In this document: positions 1 to 8,966 of the stretch, piece by piece | Layout: every line of letters begins with the position of its first letter | Position numbering within the stretch: the first letter of the stretch is position 1 | NCBI GenBank assembly: GCA_030681895.1 | Contig: JAUXRI010000022.1 | Location: forward strand, 1 to 64,000 | Source: Myxococcales bacterium | GTDB lineage: Bacteria > Myxococcota > Myxococcia > Myxococcales > Myxococcaceae | DNA length: 64,000 bases | Reading direction: 5' to 3' | Notes under the pieces: model-generated | The model's database searches: none | What the model saw: only the letters and a program-made list of their open reading frames with translations | What the model was told of the DNA's origin: nothing | Program-made: the position numbers and the translations under genes

Positions 1-588
1 GCCGAGAAGTACGACGTCAACCGCTCGAGCGTGCGTGAAGCCATGAAGCGGCTCGAGGCGTGGGGGCTGGTGAAGATTCGACAGGGCGGCGCGACGCGGG
101 TGGCCGACCTGCTGCTCGACGCGGGCCTCGGGCTGGTGCCAGCGCTGGTGGAGGGCGGCGGAGAGCTGGGCCTGTCGATCATGCGCGACATCCACGAGGT
201 GCGCGGGCTGCTCTTCGGTTGGGGCGCGGAGCAGGCGGCGCGGAAGGCCGACGCGGCGTCGATGGCGCGGCTGGAGGACCTGGTGCGCCAGCTCTCGGAC
301 CCGAAGCAGAAGCCGACCCAGCTGCAGCAGCTCGACTACGACTTCTTCCACGAGCTGATGCTCATCTCGGGCAACCAACTGCTCACGCTGCTCTCGCGGC
401 TGGTGCGCGACATCTATTTCCAGAGCGCCGCGAAGTACCTGCCGCTCTACCGGCCCGACGTGTTCGACGCGCGTCACCACAAACGCGCCGTGGCCGCGAT
501 TCGCGCGCGCGATTCGCAGGCGGCCTCCGACGCCATGCGCTCTCACGCCGCCACCGGCCTTCGCCTGCTCGAGGAGAAACGTTCATGA
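1..588 (+). CDS. GntR-family (FadR/FCD-type) transcriptional regulator, 5' end outside the window
   Basis: The reading frame is open from base 1 and enters inside a winged helix-turn-helix: the first residues read AEKYDVNRSSVREAMKRLEA, the recognition helix typical of GntR regulators. A helical, ligand-binding FCD-type domain follows (roughly codons 55-190, with IMRDIHEVRGLLFGW at its start and several conserved His/Asp positions). The stop overlaps the next start as ATGA (585-588), so this regulator is translated together with the CrtC-like, small and GMC oxidoreductase genes downstream and probably controls them. FCD members usually sense organic acids or fatty-acyl ligands, but the ligand here cannot be read from the sequence. 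The true start lies upstream of the window. Confidence 0.85.
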   Translation, partial: AEKYDVNRSSVREAMKRLEAWGLVKIRQGGATRVADLLLDAGLGLVPALVEGGGELGLSIMRDIHEVRGLLFGWGAEQAARKADAASMARLEDLVRQLSDPKQKPTQLQQLDYDFFHELMLISGNQLLTLLSRLVRDIYFQSAAKYLPLYRPDVFDARHHKRAVAAIRARDSQAASDAMRSHAATGLRLLEEKRS

Positions 589-1601
589 CCCGACTCGCCG
601 ACGTGTTCGCACGAGAGCCGCTCGACAACGCCATCCGCTACGCCGGAGCGCCTGGGCACATCGAGAGCTGGTTCCTGCGCGCGAACGACCCGTCACGGCC
701 CCGCGCCTTCTGGCTCAAGCAGACCATCCTCGCGCCGCTCACCAGCCCCGCCGTGACCGAGAGCTGGTTCATCTGGTTCGACGGCGAGCGCAAGACGACC
801 ATCGCGCAGAAGGTCACCCAGCCGTTCACCGACGCGAGCTTCGGCGACATCGACGTGGTGACGCGGGCGATGACGCTCCACCTGGGCGATGCAGGACACG
901 CGAGGGGCGCCGTGGAAGCGCCCGAAGGCACGGTGCGCTTCGACGTGTCCTTCCGGCCCGAGTCGTCGCCGTGTGCGCGGCCGCTGTCGATGTTGCCGTG
1001 GAAGTTGCTGCGCACCGGGCCGTTCCCGAAGTCGAAGCTCCTCACGCCGTTCCCCTCGCTTCGTTTCTCCGGCTCCGTCGGGCTGCCGGGCGAGACCGTG
1101 AACGTCGATGGCTGGCACGGCATGCAGGGCCACAACTGGGGCAAGGAGCACACCTTCGAGTACGCGTGGGGCCAGTGCCTCTTTCCCGCTGAGGACGCGA
1201 TGCTCGAGGGCTTCTCGGCGCGGGTGCGGGTCGGTGGCCGAACGACGCCACGACTCTCGGCGCTGGTGGTGCAGAAGGGCGCGCGGAGCTATCGCTTCAA
1301 TCGCCTCTTCGATGCCTGGCGGCAGCAGGCGACCGTCGACGCCGACCGATGGACGCTCGCGATGCGCGGTGACGACGGCGAAGCCACGCTCTCGATGGAC
1401 GCCTCGAAGCAGCCGATGGTGTGCCTCGGCTACGACAACCCCAACGGCGAGCACTCGTACTGCTTCAACAGCAAGCTCGCGGCCGTCGAGGTGACGGTGC
1501 GCCCGAGCGACGGCGCCTCATTCACGCTGCAGAGCGCTCACGGTGGCGCGCTCGAGTTCCTCCGCAGGCAGCCTGACCCCCGGTTCTCACGCGTCGTCTG
1601 A
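585..1601 (+). CDS. CrtC/AttH-like lipocalin-fold protein
   Basis: A 338-residue protein whose ATG overlaps the stop of the GntR gene (ATGA). It has the Trp/Gly-rich pattern of the hydroxyneurosporene-hydratase (CrtC)/tocopherol-cyclase-like lipocalin proteins: ESWFLRANDP near residue 25, a central WHGMQGHNWGKEH block near 180, and YAWGQC just after. No signal peptide is evident, so it is likely cytoplasmic. Known CrtC relatives act on hydrophobic polyene or lipid substrates, which fits a neighbouring oxidoreductase. The exact substrate is unknown and the family call rests on a few motifs only. Confidence 0.55.
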   Translation: MTRLADVFAREPLDNAIRYAGAPGHIESWFLRANDPSRPRAFWLKQTILAPLTSPAVTESWFIWFDGERKTTIAQKVTQPFTDASFGDIDVVTRAMTLHLGDAGHARGAVEAPEGTVRFDVSFRPESSPCARPLSMLPWKLLRTGPFPKSKLLTPFPSLRFSGSVGLPGETVNVDGWHGMQGHNWGKEHTFEYAWGQCLFPAEDAMLEGFSARVRVGGRTTPRLSALVVQKGARSYRFNRLFDAWRQQATVDADRWTLAMRGDDGEATLSMDASKQPMVCLGYDNPNGEHSYCFNSKLAAVEVTVRPSDGASFTLQSAHGGALEFLRRQPDPRFSRVV

Positions 1602-1623
1602 CGCACTCTCGAGGAGCACGACG

Positions 1624-2103
1624 ATGAAGCTCTCGTTCATGGAGACGATGCGCGGTGAAGTCAGCGACGCCGCAGGCCGGAAGTACCCGGTCGCCTTTCA
1701 CGTGCGCACCCGTCAGCTCGAGCGTGGGCACTTCGCGCTCGAAGGCGTGGTGCATGCGAGCGCGTTCGGCGACGAGGCGACGTGCGAGGGCACGCTCACC
1801 CTCAGCGTCCTGCCGGCGTCGATTGCGTACGTCGTGCGGTGGCAGGCAGGAGGCGACACGTACGAGCTGCGCGGCGCCAAGTCGCCCAGCGTGCTCGCGC
1901 CGTTGACCTCGATGCGCGTCTTGCCAGTGACGTTGTTGCGCGCGTCGGGCGACGTGCTCGCGTCGGGCACGATGACGTTCGACCTCTTCGACCTGCCGCA
2001 GTTCCTCGCGTCGTGGGTGCCATTGCCGTTGCTCGCGCGTCGGCGCTTCGAGGCGCGTCAGGTGGCGGTCGCGCGCCGGGCTCTCGTCGGAGACAACCCG
2101 TGA
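1624..2103 (+). CDS. Small conserved-looking protein paired with the GMC oxidoreductase
   Basis: A 159-residue protein. The ATG at 1624 follows a clear GAGGAG ribosome site at 1611-1616; longer in-frame starts would run into the preceding gene. I do not recognise a named family. It begins MKLSFMETMRGEV and appears mostly beta-stranded with a hydrophobic FDLFDLPQFLASWVPLPLL stretch near the C-terminus. Its stop overlaps the GTG of the GMC oxidoreductase (GTGA, 2100-2103), so the two products are made together. I infer an accessory domain or small partner of that enzyme. Confidence 0.7.
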   Translation: MKLSFMETMRGEVSDAAGRKYPVAFHVRTRQLERGHFALEGVVHASAFGDEATCEGTLTLSVLPASIAYVVRWQAGGDTYELRGAKSPSVLAPLTSMRVLPVTLLRASGDVLASGTMTFDLFDLPQFLASWVPLPLLARRRFEARQVAVARRALVGDNP

Positions 2104-4031
2104 GTCTGACGGCGACGGAGCTCGCGCAGCTCGAGGTGTTCGCCAGCACCGTGTTGCCTGCTGGGCAGCTGCTCCCCGCCGCGGGCGCTGAAGCGACTCG
2201 TCGTGCAGCCGCGCTGGTGGCCAGCCTTCCGTCGGCGGCGATGACCGGCTTCAAGGCGCTCCTCAAGGCGCTCGACGTGCAGGCGCTGCTCTCTCATCGC
2301 GCGACGTTCGCGAGCCTGCCGCTGGGCCGACGCGTCGACGTGCTCGAATCACTCGACCGCTCCGAGGCGACCCACCTGGCGCTCCGCGCGCTGCTGGCGC
2401 CCATCAAGCTCGGCTACTTCGACGACCGCTCGGTGTTCGAGCAGCTCGGCTGCCGGTACGTGGTCGAGCCTCCGAAGAAGCTCGAGCCCGCGCGCTGGCG
2501 AGAGCAGCTGGTCGACGCGAGCACGCTCCCTGATGGAGAGACGCTGGAGTGCGACGTCGTCATCGTGGGGACAGGCGCCGGCGGTGCTCCTCTCGCCCAC
2601 TCGCTCGCGCGTCGAGGCCATGCGGTGCTGCTCGTCGAAGAGGGCGCCGCGTTCGACCGCCGCGACTTCAACGGCCGGGCCATCGACATGATGAAGAAGC
2701 TCTATCGCCAGGGCGGTATGACGGTGGCGTTCGGCAACACGGCGATTCCGATTCCACTCGGGAAAGGCGTCGGCGGCACCACGCTCATCAACTCGGGCAC
2801 GTGTTTCCGCGTTCCCAACTCCGTGCTCGAGACGTGGCGCGCCGCGGGCCTGTCGGACTTCACCGAGGCTGCGCTCGCGAGCCACTACGACGCCGTCGAG
2901 CGCGTCCTCGAGGTGGCTCCGTCATCGAAGGCTGCCCTCGGAAAGCCGGCCGAGCTCATCGCGAAGGGCTGTGACGCGCTGGGGTACTCGCACCATCCAC
3001 TGCGCCGCAACGCGCCCGGCTGCGACGGCCAGGGGCTCTGTTGTTTTGGCTGCCCGACCGACGCCAAGCGCTCCATGAACGTCTCGTACGTGCCCGCGGC
3101 GCTCGAGGCCGGTGCGCAGCTGCTGACGGGCTTCAAGGTGGAGCGCGTGCTCTCGGAGCGCGGCACTGCCTTCGGCGTCTCAGGCATCGCGACGGGGAAT
3201 GGGTCGAAGCTCACGGTGCGCGCGAAGGTGGTCGTCGTCGCGTGCGGCGCGCTGATGACGCCGGTGCTCCTCGAGCAAAGCGGGCTCGCCTCGACGTCGG
3301 GGCAACTCGGCCGCAACCTCTCGATTCACCCGGCGTCTGCCGCCATCGGCCTCTTCACCGAGTCACTCGACGCCTCGCGCACGGTGCCGCAGGGCTACGC
3401 CATCGACGAGTTCGCGCGCGAGGGGCTGTACTTCGAAGGCGGCACGACGCCGCTCGACCTCACGGCCGTCTCGCTCGCCGGCTTCGGGCCGTCGTACACG
3501 GCGCTGATGGAGCAGTACGACCGCACCTTCGGATTCGGCTTCATGGTGAAGGACACCTCTCGCGGTCGCGTCACAGCGGCGCGCGATGGCACGCCGCGCA
3601 TCAGCTACTGGGTGAACGAGGCCGACCGCGCGCAGCTCCAGCGTGGCTTCTCGTTGCTCGCGAAGGTGTACTTCGCGGCCGGCGCGAAAGAGGTGCGTGT
3701 GCCCGTGCGTGGCCACGAGCGCCTCACCTCGGCATCGGACCTCGAGAGGCTCGAGCGCGCCTCGGTGCCCGCACGCCACATGGACCTCACCGCCTACCAT
3801 CCACTCGGGACCGCGCGCATGGGCGTCGACCCGCTCCAGTCGGTCGTCGATGGCACGCACGAAGTGCACGACGTCACGAACCTGTTCGTCTGTGACGGCT
3901 CTGCGGTGCCGAGCTCGCTGGGCGTCAACCCGCAGCTCACCATCATGGCGATGTCGCTCCGCGCGGCCGAGTTCGTCGACCGTCGGTTGGAGCGGCTGCG
4001 CGCGCGTGAAGCGACCCAACTCGCGAGCTGA
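2100..4031 (+). CDS. GMC-family FAD oxidoreductase with a cysteine cluster
   Basis: A 643-residue glucose-methanol-choline oxidoreductase. The GTG start at 2100 is chosen because it overlaps the upstream stop and directly opens the coding pattern. About 150 residues precede the dinucleotide-binding motif VGTGAGGAPLA (near 155-165). A Cys-rich insert, GCDGQGLCCFGCPTDAKRS (near 305-323), resembles that of long-chain alcohol oxidase and gluconate-dehydrogenase-type members. The C-terminus has YHPLGTARMG with the likely catalytic His, then VNPQLTIMAMS. The long N-terminal extension resembles membrane-associated fatty-alcohol oxidases. Last gene of the four-gene set; it probably oxidises a hydrophobic alcohol or sterol (inference). 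Confidence 0.85.
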   Translation: MSLTATELAQLEVFASTVLPAGQLLPAAGAEATRRAAALVASLPSAAMTGFKALLKALDVQALLSHRATFASLPLGRRVDVLESLDRSEATHLALRALLAPIKLGYFDDRSVFEQLGCRYVVEPPKKLEPARWREQLVDASTLPDGETLECDVVIVGTGAGGAPLAHSLARRGHAVLLVEEGAAFDRRDFNGRAIDMMKKLYRQGGMTVAFGNTAIPIPLGKGVGGTTLINSGTCFRVPNSVLETWRAAGLSDFTEAALASHYDAVERVLEVAPSSKAALGKPAELIAKGCDALGYSHHPLRRNAPGCDGQGLCCFGCPTDAKRSMNVSYVPAALEAGAQLLTGFKVERVLSERGTAFGVSGIATGNGSKLTVRAKVVVVACGALMTPVLLEQSGLASTSGQLGRNLSIHPASAAIGLFTESLDASRTVPQGYAIDEFAREGLYFEGGTTPLDLTAVSLAGFGPSYTALMEQYDRTFGFGFMVKDTSRGRVTAARDGTPRISYWVNEADRAQLQRGFSLLAKVYFAAGAKEVRVPVRGHERLTSASDLERLERASVPARHMDLTAYHPLGTARMGVDPLQSVVDGTHEVHDVTNLFVCDGSAVPSSLGVNPQLTIMAMSLRAAEFVDRRLERLRAREATQLAS

Positions 4032-4391
4032 TGCTCGGAGCCGCGCTCTTGCTCACCTGCTCGAGCCTCGAGTGCGTGCAAGACGCTCTGCGACGAGAGC
4101 GGAGGAGCATGTCGGGCGCGCTTCGCAGGTCGCCAATGCCCCTGTGGCTCGGGCTCTGCACGCACGTCGTCCTGTTGAGCGGCCGGTTTCGTTCGTCGTC
4201 CCAACGGCTGAGGTGTCGGTCGGGCTGAGCAAGAGTGGTCGCCTCCACCGTGGGTCGGCGACCGCGCCGATTCTGACGTGGCGGGCTCGAGACCACGTGG
4301 GCCATCGACCGCACGCGCGATCTCCCGCCATCGAGGAAACCCACGCGCGCACGCTGGTGTCGACGGGCCACCCATTCCCCGGAGCCCAACG
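4032..4391. other. 360-base intergenic stretch
   Basis: Lies between the GMC oxidoreductase stop and the TPR-like gene. A 65-codon frame opens immediately at 4031 (MLGAALLLT), but it lacks a ribosome site, becomes Arg/Ser-rich and shows no coding bias. No convincing hairpin-plus-T-run terminator is seen. The promoter of the downstream gene must lie here, but no clear -35/-10 could be assigned. Confidence 0.5.
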
Positions 4392-4997
4392 ATGAAGACC
4401 GCTCTCGCTGTGACGTGCCTCGCCTCACTGCTCGCAGCCGACGTCGCGCTCGCGTGCCACAACGGCCTCGAGGTCGAGCGAAAGCCTCCCGACACCCTGC
4501 TCGCCCAGTCGCGTCGCGCCTACAACGCCGGGCGCTTCACCGAGGCCGCGTCGAAGTCGGCGCTCGCGCTGTCAGCGCCTGGCTCCGAGACCGAGAAGCG
4601 CGCGCTGTGGCGAACGCACGGGCTCGCGTGTCTGAAGATCGGCAACCTGAAACGCGCGGTGGAGTCGCTCACCTCACTGTCGCAGCACACGAAGGAGCCG
4701 TTCATTCAGGTGAAGCTCGCCGAAGCGCAGCTCCGCCTCGCCGCGAACGAGGGCCGCCTCGAGACGTCGGCGCAGCAGTCCCTCGAGGCGCTCGCGGAGC
4801 GTGGGCTCCTGGCCGATGCCGATGCGTGGACGGCGCTCGCCACCGCGCGACTGAAGGCCGGGAACGAAGAAGCGGCGAAGGCTGCATGCAAGAGCGCGCT
4901 GCAGCTCCAGCCGGGACATGACGAGGCGACGAAGCTCATCGCGTCCCTGGCACCACACATGCCGAGCGCACCACTGAAGACCGTCGCGAAGCGCTGA
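4392..4997 (+). CDS. Secreted TPR-like protein
   Basis: A 201-residue protein with a clear signal peptide (MKTALAVTCLASLLAADVALAC; cleavage expected near residue 20). GGAG lies 7 bases before the ATG. The mature part is alpha-helical with TPR-like pairs: LLAQSRRAYNAGRFTEAASK (near 37-56), LACLKIGNLKRAVESL (near 80) and ALATARLKAGNEEAAKAAC (near 155). TPRs usually mediate protein-protein contacts in periplasmic or envelope complexes. The gene is single and runs convergently into livM, with only 4 bases between the two stops. Confidence 0.75.
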   Translation: MKTALAVTCLASLLAADVALACHNGLEVERKPPDTLLAQSRRAYNAGRFTEAASKSALALSAPGSETEKRALWRTHGLACLKIGNLKRAVESLTSLSQHTKEPFIQVKLAEAQLRLAANEGRLETSAQQSLEALAERGLLADADAWTALATARLKAGNEEAAKAACKSALQLQPGHDEATKLIASLAPHMPSAPLKTVAKR

Positions 4998-5001
4998 CCC
5001 G

Positions 5002-6066
5002 CTACGCCGTCGCGCGCTTCTTCCACCGGCCCCACAGGTCCCACGCCTCGTGGGTGCCGAAGATGCCCTGCGAGCGCGTCAGCATGATGATCACGAGCAG
5101 CGCGCCGTAGATGGGCATTCGAATCTGGTCGACCTTCGACGCGAGCGACGCGTCGCCGCCACCAATCTGCAGGAAGAGCGTGCGCAGGCCCTCGGGCAAC
5201 AGCGTGAGGATGACTGCCGCGACGATGGCGCCGGTCGTGCTGCCGAGCCCGCCCGCGACGATCATCACCACCACCTCCATCGACTTCACGAAGGTGAACG
5301 AGCCCGGGTTGATGATGGGCACGAAGTGCGCGAACAGCCCGCCCGCGATGCCGGCGAAGAAGCTCGAGACGACGAAGGCGCGCACCTTGTAGCTGGTGGT
5401 GTCGACGCCCATCGCTTCGGCCGCGATCTCGTCTTCCCGAATCGCCTTCAGGCTGCGCCCGTGTGACGAGCCCGCCAGGCGCTTCGCCAGCAGCACCACC
5501 ACGAAGACCCAGAACCACACCATGAAGAAGCTCGAGTGCTGCGGCACGCCCGAGACGCCGAGCGCTCCGCCGAACTGGCCGATGAAGCTGCCGACCATCG
5601 ACAGCACCGGAATGCCGTCGAAGCCCTTCGAGATGCCGTCGGAGTTCTGGATGATGACGCGCAGAATCTCGCCGAAGCCGAGCGTCACGATGGCCAGGTA
5701 GTCACCGCGCAGCCGCAGGCTGGGCAGCCCGACGAGGAAGCCGGCGACACCCGCCGACACGCCACCGATGAGGAGCGAGATGACGAAGAACAGCTGATCC
5801 GACGCGACGGGCCCGAGGAAGCCGAGCTGATCATCCTTCAGCAGCAGCGACGTCGTGCCCGACACGTACGCGCCGACCGCCATGAAGCCCGCGTGCCCGA
5901 TGCTGAACTGGCCCGTCATGCCGTTGATGATGTTGAGCGAGACGGCGAGCACCACGTTCACGCCGACGAGCGACGCCAGGTAGACGAAGTACTGCGACGA
6001 GCCCAGCATTAGCTGGAGCACGCCGAGCACCACCACCGCTGCGACAATCGGCAGAAAGGACTTCAC
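5002..6066 (-). CDS. livM: Branched-chain amino acid ABC transporter permease LivM
   Basis: A 354-residue polytopic inner-membrane protein starting at GTG. It has the LivM signature early on (LNIINGMTGQFSIGHAGFMA near 45-65) and the cytoplasmic coupling segment, including SLRLRGDYLAIVTLGFGEILR. About 8-10 hydrophobic segments are visible and the length is normal for the family. LivM normally works with LivH, two ATPases (LivG, LivF) and a binding protein. None of these is adjacent: the flanking genes are both on the plus strand. The subunit is therefore orphaned here and must pair with partners encoded elsewhere. Confidence 0.93.
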   Translation of the reverse strand: MKSFLPIVAAVVVLGVLQLMLGSSQYFVYLASLVGVNVVLAVSLNIINGMTGQFSIGHAGFMAVGAYVSGTTSLLLKDDQLGFLGPVASDQLFFVISLLIGGVSAGVAGFLVGLPSLRLRGDYLAIVTLGFGEILRVIIQNSDGISKGFDGIPVLSMVGSFIGQFGGALGVSGVPQHSSFFMVWFWVFVVVLLAKRLAGSSHGRSLKAIREDEIAAEAMGVDTTSYKVRAFVVSSFFAGIAGGLFAHFVPIINPGSFTFVKSMEVVVMIVAGGLGSTTGAIVAAVILTLLPEGLRTLFLQIGGGDASLASKVDQIRMPIYGALLVIIMLTRSQGIFGTHEAWDLWGRWKKRATA

Positions 6067-6157
6067 GCACCGCCGCGTCTACACCAGTGCCGGGTCGACG
6101 CCACGTCCGTCGTCGCGAGCCTCGCGCGGGCGCCCTCCCTGCCTAAGCTCGGGTCCG

Positions 6158-7771
6158 ATGCGTTCGCTGGCCACCTTGTTGACCATCATCGCCTCGTCGG
6201 CGTTCGCGCAGGGCTTCTGCCTCGACCCGTCGTTCGCCGACGGTGGCGTCTTCGTGCTCGATGTGGGCGGCGTCGACAACGTCGCGTGGTCTGCCCAGGG
6301 TCTCGACCTTCAGCCAGACGGGCGCATCGTCGTAGGGGGCACGGTCGTCGGAGCCGCGGACGGCCGGCTCATCGCGGTGCGCCTGTCGACGAGCGGCGCG
6401 CTCGACCTCTCGTTCGGCGACGGAGGCATCGTCGAGCTCGTCGTCGGCGCGCCGAACGCGCAGCTCGAGACGATTCGGGTGCAGCCCGACGGCACGCTGG
6501 TGCTCGCGGGAGAAGCTGATGACCCGCTCCTCGACGGTGGAGACCGGTCGCTCGTGGTCGTCGCGAGGCTCACCGCGGCGGGCGCCCTCGATTCGACGTT
6601 CGGTGGCGGCGTGCTGCTGCCGCGGTACCTCCCACACCCCGAGATCGTGAATGGCCAGGTGCCGCTCTCGATGGGGCGGGTGTTGCTCGGCGGGCAGGGG
6701 CGAACCCGCGGCGGCGACTACAACCTGTTCACGCTCGCCCTGCTCCGCGACGGCGGCCTCGACACTTCGTACGGCGATGGCGGCATCAGCGAGATCGACT
6801 TCGGTGGCGGCGACGAGTTCGGTGGCGCCATCGCGCAGGACGCGCTCGGCCGGGTGCTGCTGCCCGCGACGACCTACCGGGGCACGCAGTTCGACTTCGG
6901 CCTCGCGCGGCTGTCCAGCAACGGCACACTCGACCCGTCGTTCGGTGTGGCGCCGCTGACGGGACGTCTGGTGGCCGACTTCTTCGGGCGCGACGACGCC
7001 TGCACCGTCATTCTCGAGCAGCCAGATGGTCGCGTTCTGTGTGGTGGGTCCGTCACGCTGGGTGATGGCGGCTCGAGCGTGGCAATTCTGCGCACGCTGG
7101 CCAACGGGCAGGTCGACCTGACCTTCGGCCCCGGGGGCCACACCCTGCAAGACGGCGCACGGTGGACGCTGCGCGCGCTCGCCGTCCTCGGCGACGGCAC
7201 CATCATCGGCGGTGGTGCTGCGCCTACCGATCGTCCCGACACGGACCTCACGCTGGGCTTCCTCGATTCGACTGGCATCTACCTTCCCGAAAGAGGCTTG
7301 TTTCACCTCGACATCGCGGGAGGTGACGACGGGGTTCGCACGTTGAAGGTCGACGCGCAGGGTCGACTGGTTGTCTTCGGGGCGGCGTCACGCGGTGGCC
7401 AGACCGATCTACTGGTCGCGCGGCTGAGCCGGTGTGCGGCGGGGCCAGATGCTGGGACTCCCGATGCTGGAACTCCTGACGCTGGGACTCCCGATGCTGG
7501 AACTCCGGACGCTGGAACTCCTGACGCTGGAACTCCCGACGCTGGAACTCCCGACGCCGGAATGCCCGACTCCGGAACGCCCGACTCCGGAACGCTCGAC
7601 GCCGGAACGCCCGACTCCGGAACGCCCGACGCCGGAACGCCCGACGCTGGAACGCAGCGCGAGCTCCGCGTGGGCTGCGGCTGCAACGCTGATCCGTCGT
7701 GGTCACTGCTCGCCGCGTTCTTCGTCGTGGCGTTCCGCCGCTCCCGGTCTCGGAGTCGTTCAGCAGCGTGA
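6158..7771 (+). CDS. Secreted delta-60 repeat protein with PDAGT linker and MYXO-CTERM-type tail
   Basis: A 537-residue exported protein. It has a signal peptide (MRSLATLLTIIASSAFAQG), then about 400 residues of beta-propeller-like delta-60 repeats recognised by recurring DLSFGDGGI, LDPSFG and LQPDGRIVVGG segments. A Pro-Asp-Ala-Gly-Thr linker follows (near 430-500). The end has the MYXO-CTERM layout: VGCGCNADPS, a short hydrophobic stretch and an Arg-rich tail (RRSRSRSRS). MYXO-CTERM tails are recognised by a dedicated processing protease (myxosortase) and place the protein on the myxobacterial outer surface; the Cys in GCGC is the expected anchor residue. The function of the repeat region is unknown. 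Confidence 0.85.
   Translation: MRSLATLLTIIASSAFAQGFCLDPSFADGGVFVLDVGGVDNVAWSAQGLDLQPDGRIVVGGTVVGAADGRLIAVRLSTSGALDLSFGDGGIVELVVGAPNAQLETIRVQPDGTLVLAGEADDPLLDGGDRSLVVVARLTAAGALDSTFGGGVLLPRYLPHPEIVNGQVPLSMGRVLLGGQGRTRGGDYNLFTLALLRDGGLDTSYGDGGISEIDFGGGDEFGGAIAQDALGRVLLPATTYRGTQFDFGLARLSSNGTLDPSFGVAPLTGRLVADFFGRDDACTVILEQPDGRVLCGGSVTLGDGGSSVAILRTLANGQVDLTFGPGGHTLQDGARWTLRALAVLGDGTIIGGGAAPTDRPDTDLTLGFLDSTGIYLPERGLFHLDIAGGDDGVRTLKVDAQGRLVVFGAASRGGQTDLLVARLSRCAAGPDAGTPDAGTPDAGTPDAGTPDAGTPDAGTPDAGTPDAGMPDSGTPDSGTLDAGTPDSGTPDAGTPDAGTQRELRVGCGCNADPSWSLLAAFFVVAFRRSRSRSRSAA
7446..7656 (+). repeat. In-frame tandem 15-base repeat coding for PDAGT
   Basis: About fourteen direct copies of a 15-base unit (close to actcccgacgctgga) encode PDAGT/PDSGT inside the delta-60 protein. 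Copies differ mainly at synonymous or T/C positions. The frame is preserved throughout, so it is a coding linker, probably spanning the envelope or spacing the domain from its C-terminal anchor. Such tracts change length by slippage. Confidence 0.85.
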
Positions 7772-7799
7772 GCGCGAGCACCGCACTGACGCGTGCGGC

Positions 7800-8918
7800 T
7801 CACTTCACGAACTGCCGGAGCACCTCACGCACGCCATCGTCGTTGAGCAAATCGACGTGTTCGGCCTTCGTGTTCACGAGTTCGGCCTCGATCGGTTTCG
7901 GCGGCGTCGCCCTCGCGGTCAACACACTGCCATCGCCATCCGCGCGCGTCGGGTTCTTCAAGTCGATGGAGCCGTCGGCCTTCACGCGCCACCCCTCGAC
8001 CGTCGAGCGGCCGGTGCCCACGATGGCGAGCGCCTTCCACGTCGGCGCGGGCCCTGACTCGTCGCCCATGCCGGCCCAGAAGTCATGATGCTCCGCGAGG
8101 CGCTGGGTGAGCTGCGCCACGTAGGCCGGGGAGTTCCGCACCGCCTGCTCCGAGAAGAGTCCCCACTGGCGTTGGCTCCACGCAGCGGCCTCGTACGCGG
8201 GCACCTCGACCGGCGCGCCAGCCTCGTTCACGAAGAAGTCCGGCTGCGGCCCGAGCAGCTGCCACGACGACGGGAACGTGAGCAGCGCCTCGGTCGAGAT
8301 AAGCGCTGTGTTGCTCGCGGTGGGCGTGCCGAGCTGCAGGTCGTCCCACTGGCCCGGGCCACCCTTGAACGGCGTCCCGACGAACGCGACCTTCACCACC
8401 GCCGCGCGCACCGCGTCGGAGCCCAGGCGCAGACACGACAACGACACCAACCCGCCCATGGAGTGCGCGATGAGGCGCACGCGTTTGCCCGGCCCGAGCG
8501 CTTCGATGCGCGCACACAGCCCGCGCCCGCTCTCCCGAATGTCGCGGCGCCAGTCGTACGCGAACACCATGAAGCCGGGCAGCTCGGCCTTCGCCCAGTT
8601 CATCCACGAGGCGTACGGGTTCTGGTCGATGAGCAGCGGAATCGCCGTGAGGCGCGTGAGCGGGCCGGTGACGGTGAGCGGGCCGTACTTCGGGAACTCC
8701 CGCTGCCCGTCGAATGGAAACGCGAGCGAACGGTCGCCCTTCGACAAGCCGCTGCCGACGGTGACGTAGGCGAGCTCGCCGCTTTCGGTCGCGAGGAAGC
8801 TGCCGCGATAGCCGTGCAGGAAGATGGTGACGTCGTCGCCCGTGGGCGGGAGCAGCACCGGTTGCGGCGCGATACAGGCAACGCCGGTGAGCAGACCCAC
8901 GAGGACGACGAAGCGCAT
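7800..8918 (-). CDS. Secreted alpha/beta-hydrolase of the LCAT/lipase type
   Basis: A 372-residue protein with an N-terminal export signal (MRFVVLVGLLTGVAC); the Cys at residue 15 may be lipidated, although the residues before it match a lipobox poorly. FLHGYRGS (33-40) supplies the oxyanion region, AHSMGG (151-156) places the nucleophile at Ser153, and DWRRD (122-126) is typical of lecithin-cholesterol acyltransferase-like lipases. A GDGSV motif near 330 and a His near 353 complete the fold pattern. It probably hydrolyses an envelope or environmental lipid ester. Single gene, convergent with the delta-60 gene. Confidence 0.75.
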   Translation of the reverse strand: MRFVVLVGLLTGVACIAPQPVLLPPTGDDVTIFLHGYRGSFLATESGELAYVTVGSGLSKGDRSLAFPFDGQREFPKYGPLTVTGPLTRLTAIPLLIDQNPYASWMNWAKAELPGFMVFAYDWRRDIRESGRGLCARIEALGPGKRVRLIAHSMGGLVSLSCLRLGSDAVRAAVVKVAFVGTPFKGGPGQWDDLQLGTPTASNTALISTEALLTFPSSWQLLGPQPDFFVNEAGAPVEVPAYEAAAWSQRQWGLFSEQAVRNSPAYVAQLTQRLAEHHDFWAGMGDESGPAPTWKALAIVGTGRSTVEGWRVKADGSIDLKNPTRADGDGSVLTARATPPKPIEAELVNTKAEHVDLLNDDGVREVLRQFVK

Positions 8919-8966
8919 GGCGGCTTCGTAGCGCTCCGTGTGCGCCAGCGCTGGCGAATCACCTCG

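Noticed and set aside
4031-4228. 65-codon frame directly after the GMC oxidoreductase
   Set aside because: Hydrophobic start but no ribosome site, and Arg/Ser-rich rest without coding bias.
4240-4330. tRNA-like T-arm near the ggctcgagacc segment
   Set aside because: No matching acceptor or anticodon stems; T-loop consensus TTCGA is not met.
7446-7656. Repeat considered as a CRISPR array
   Set aside because: Direct 15-base copies without spacers, in frame and coding for PDAGT.
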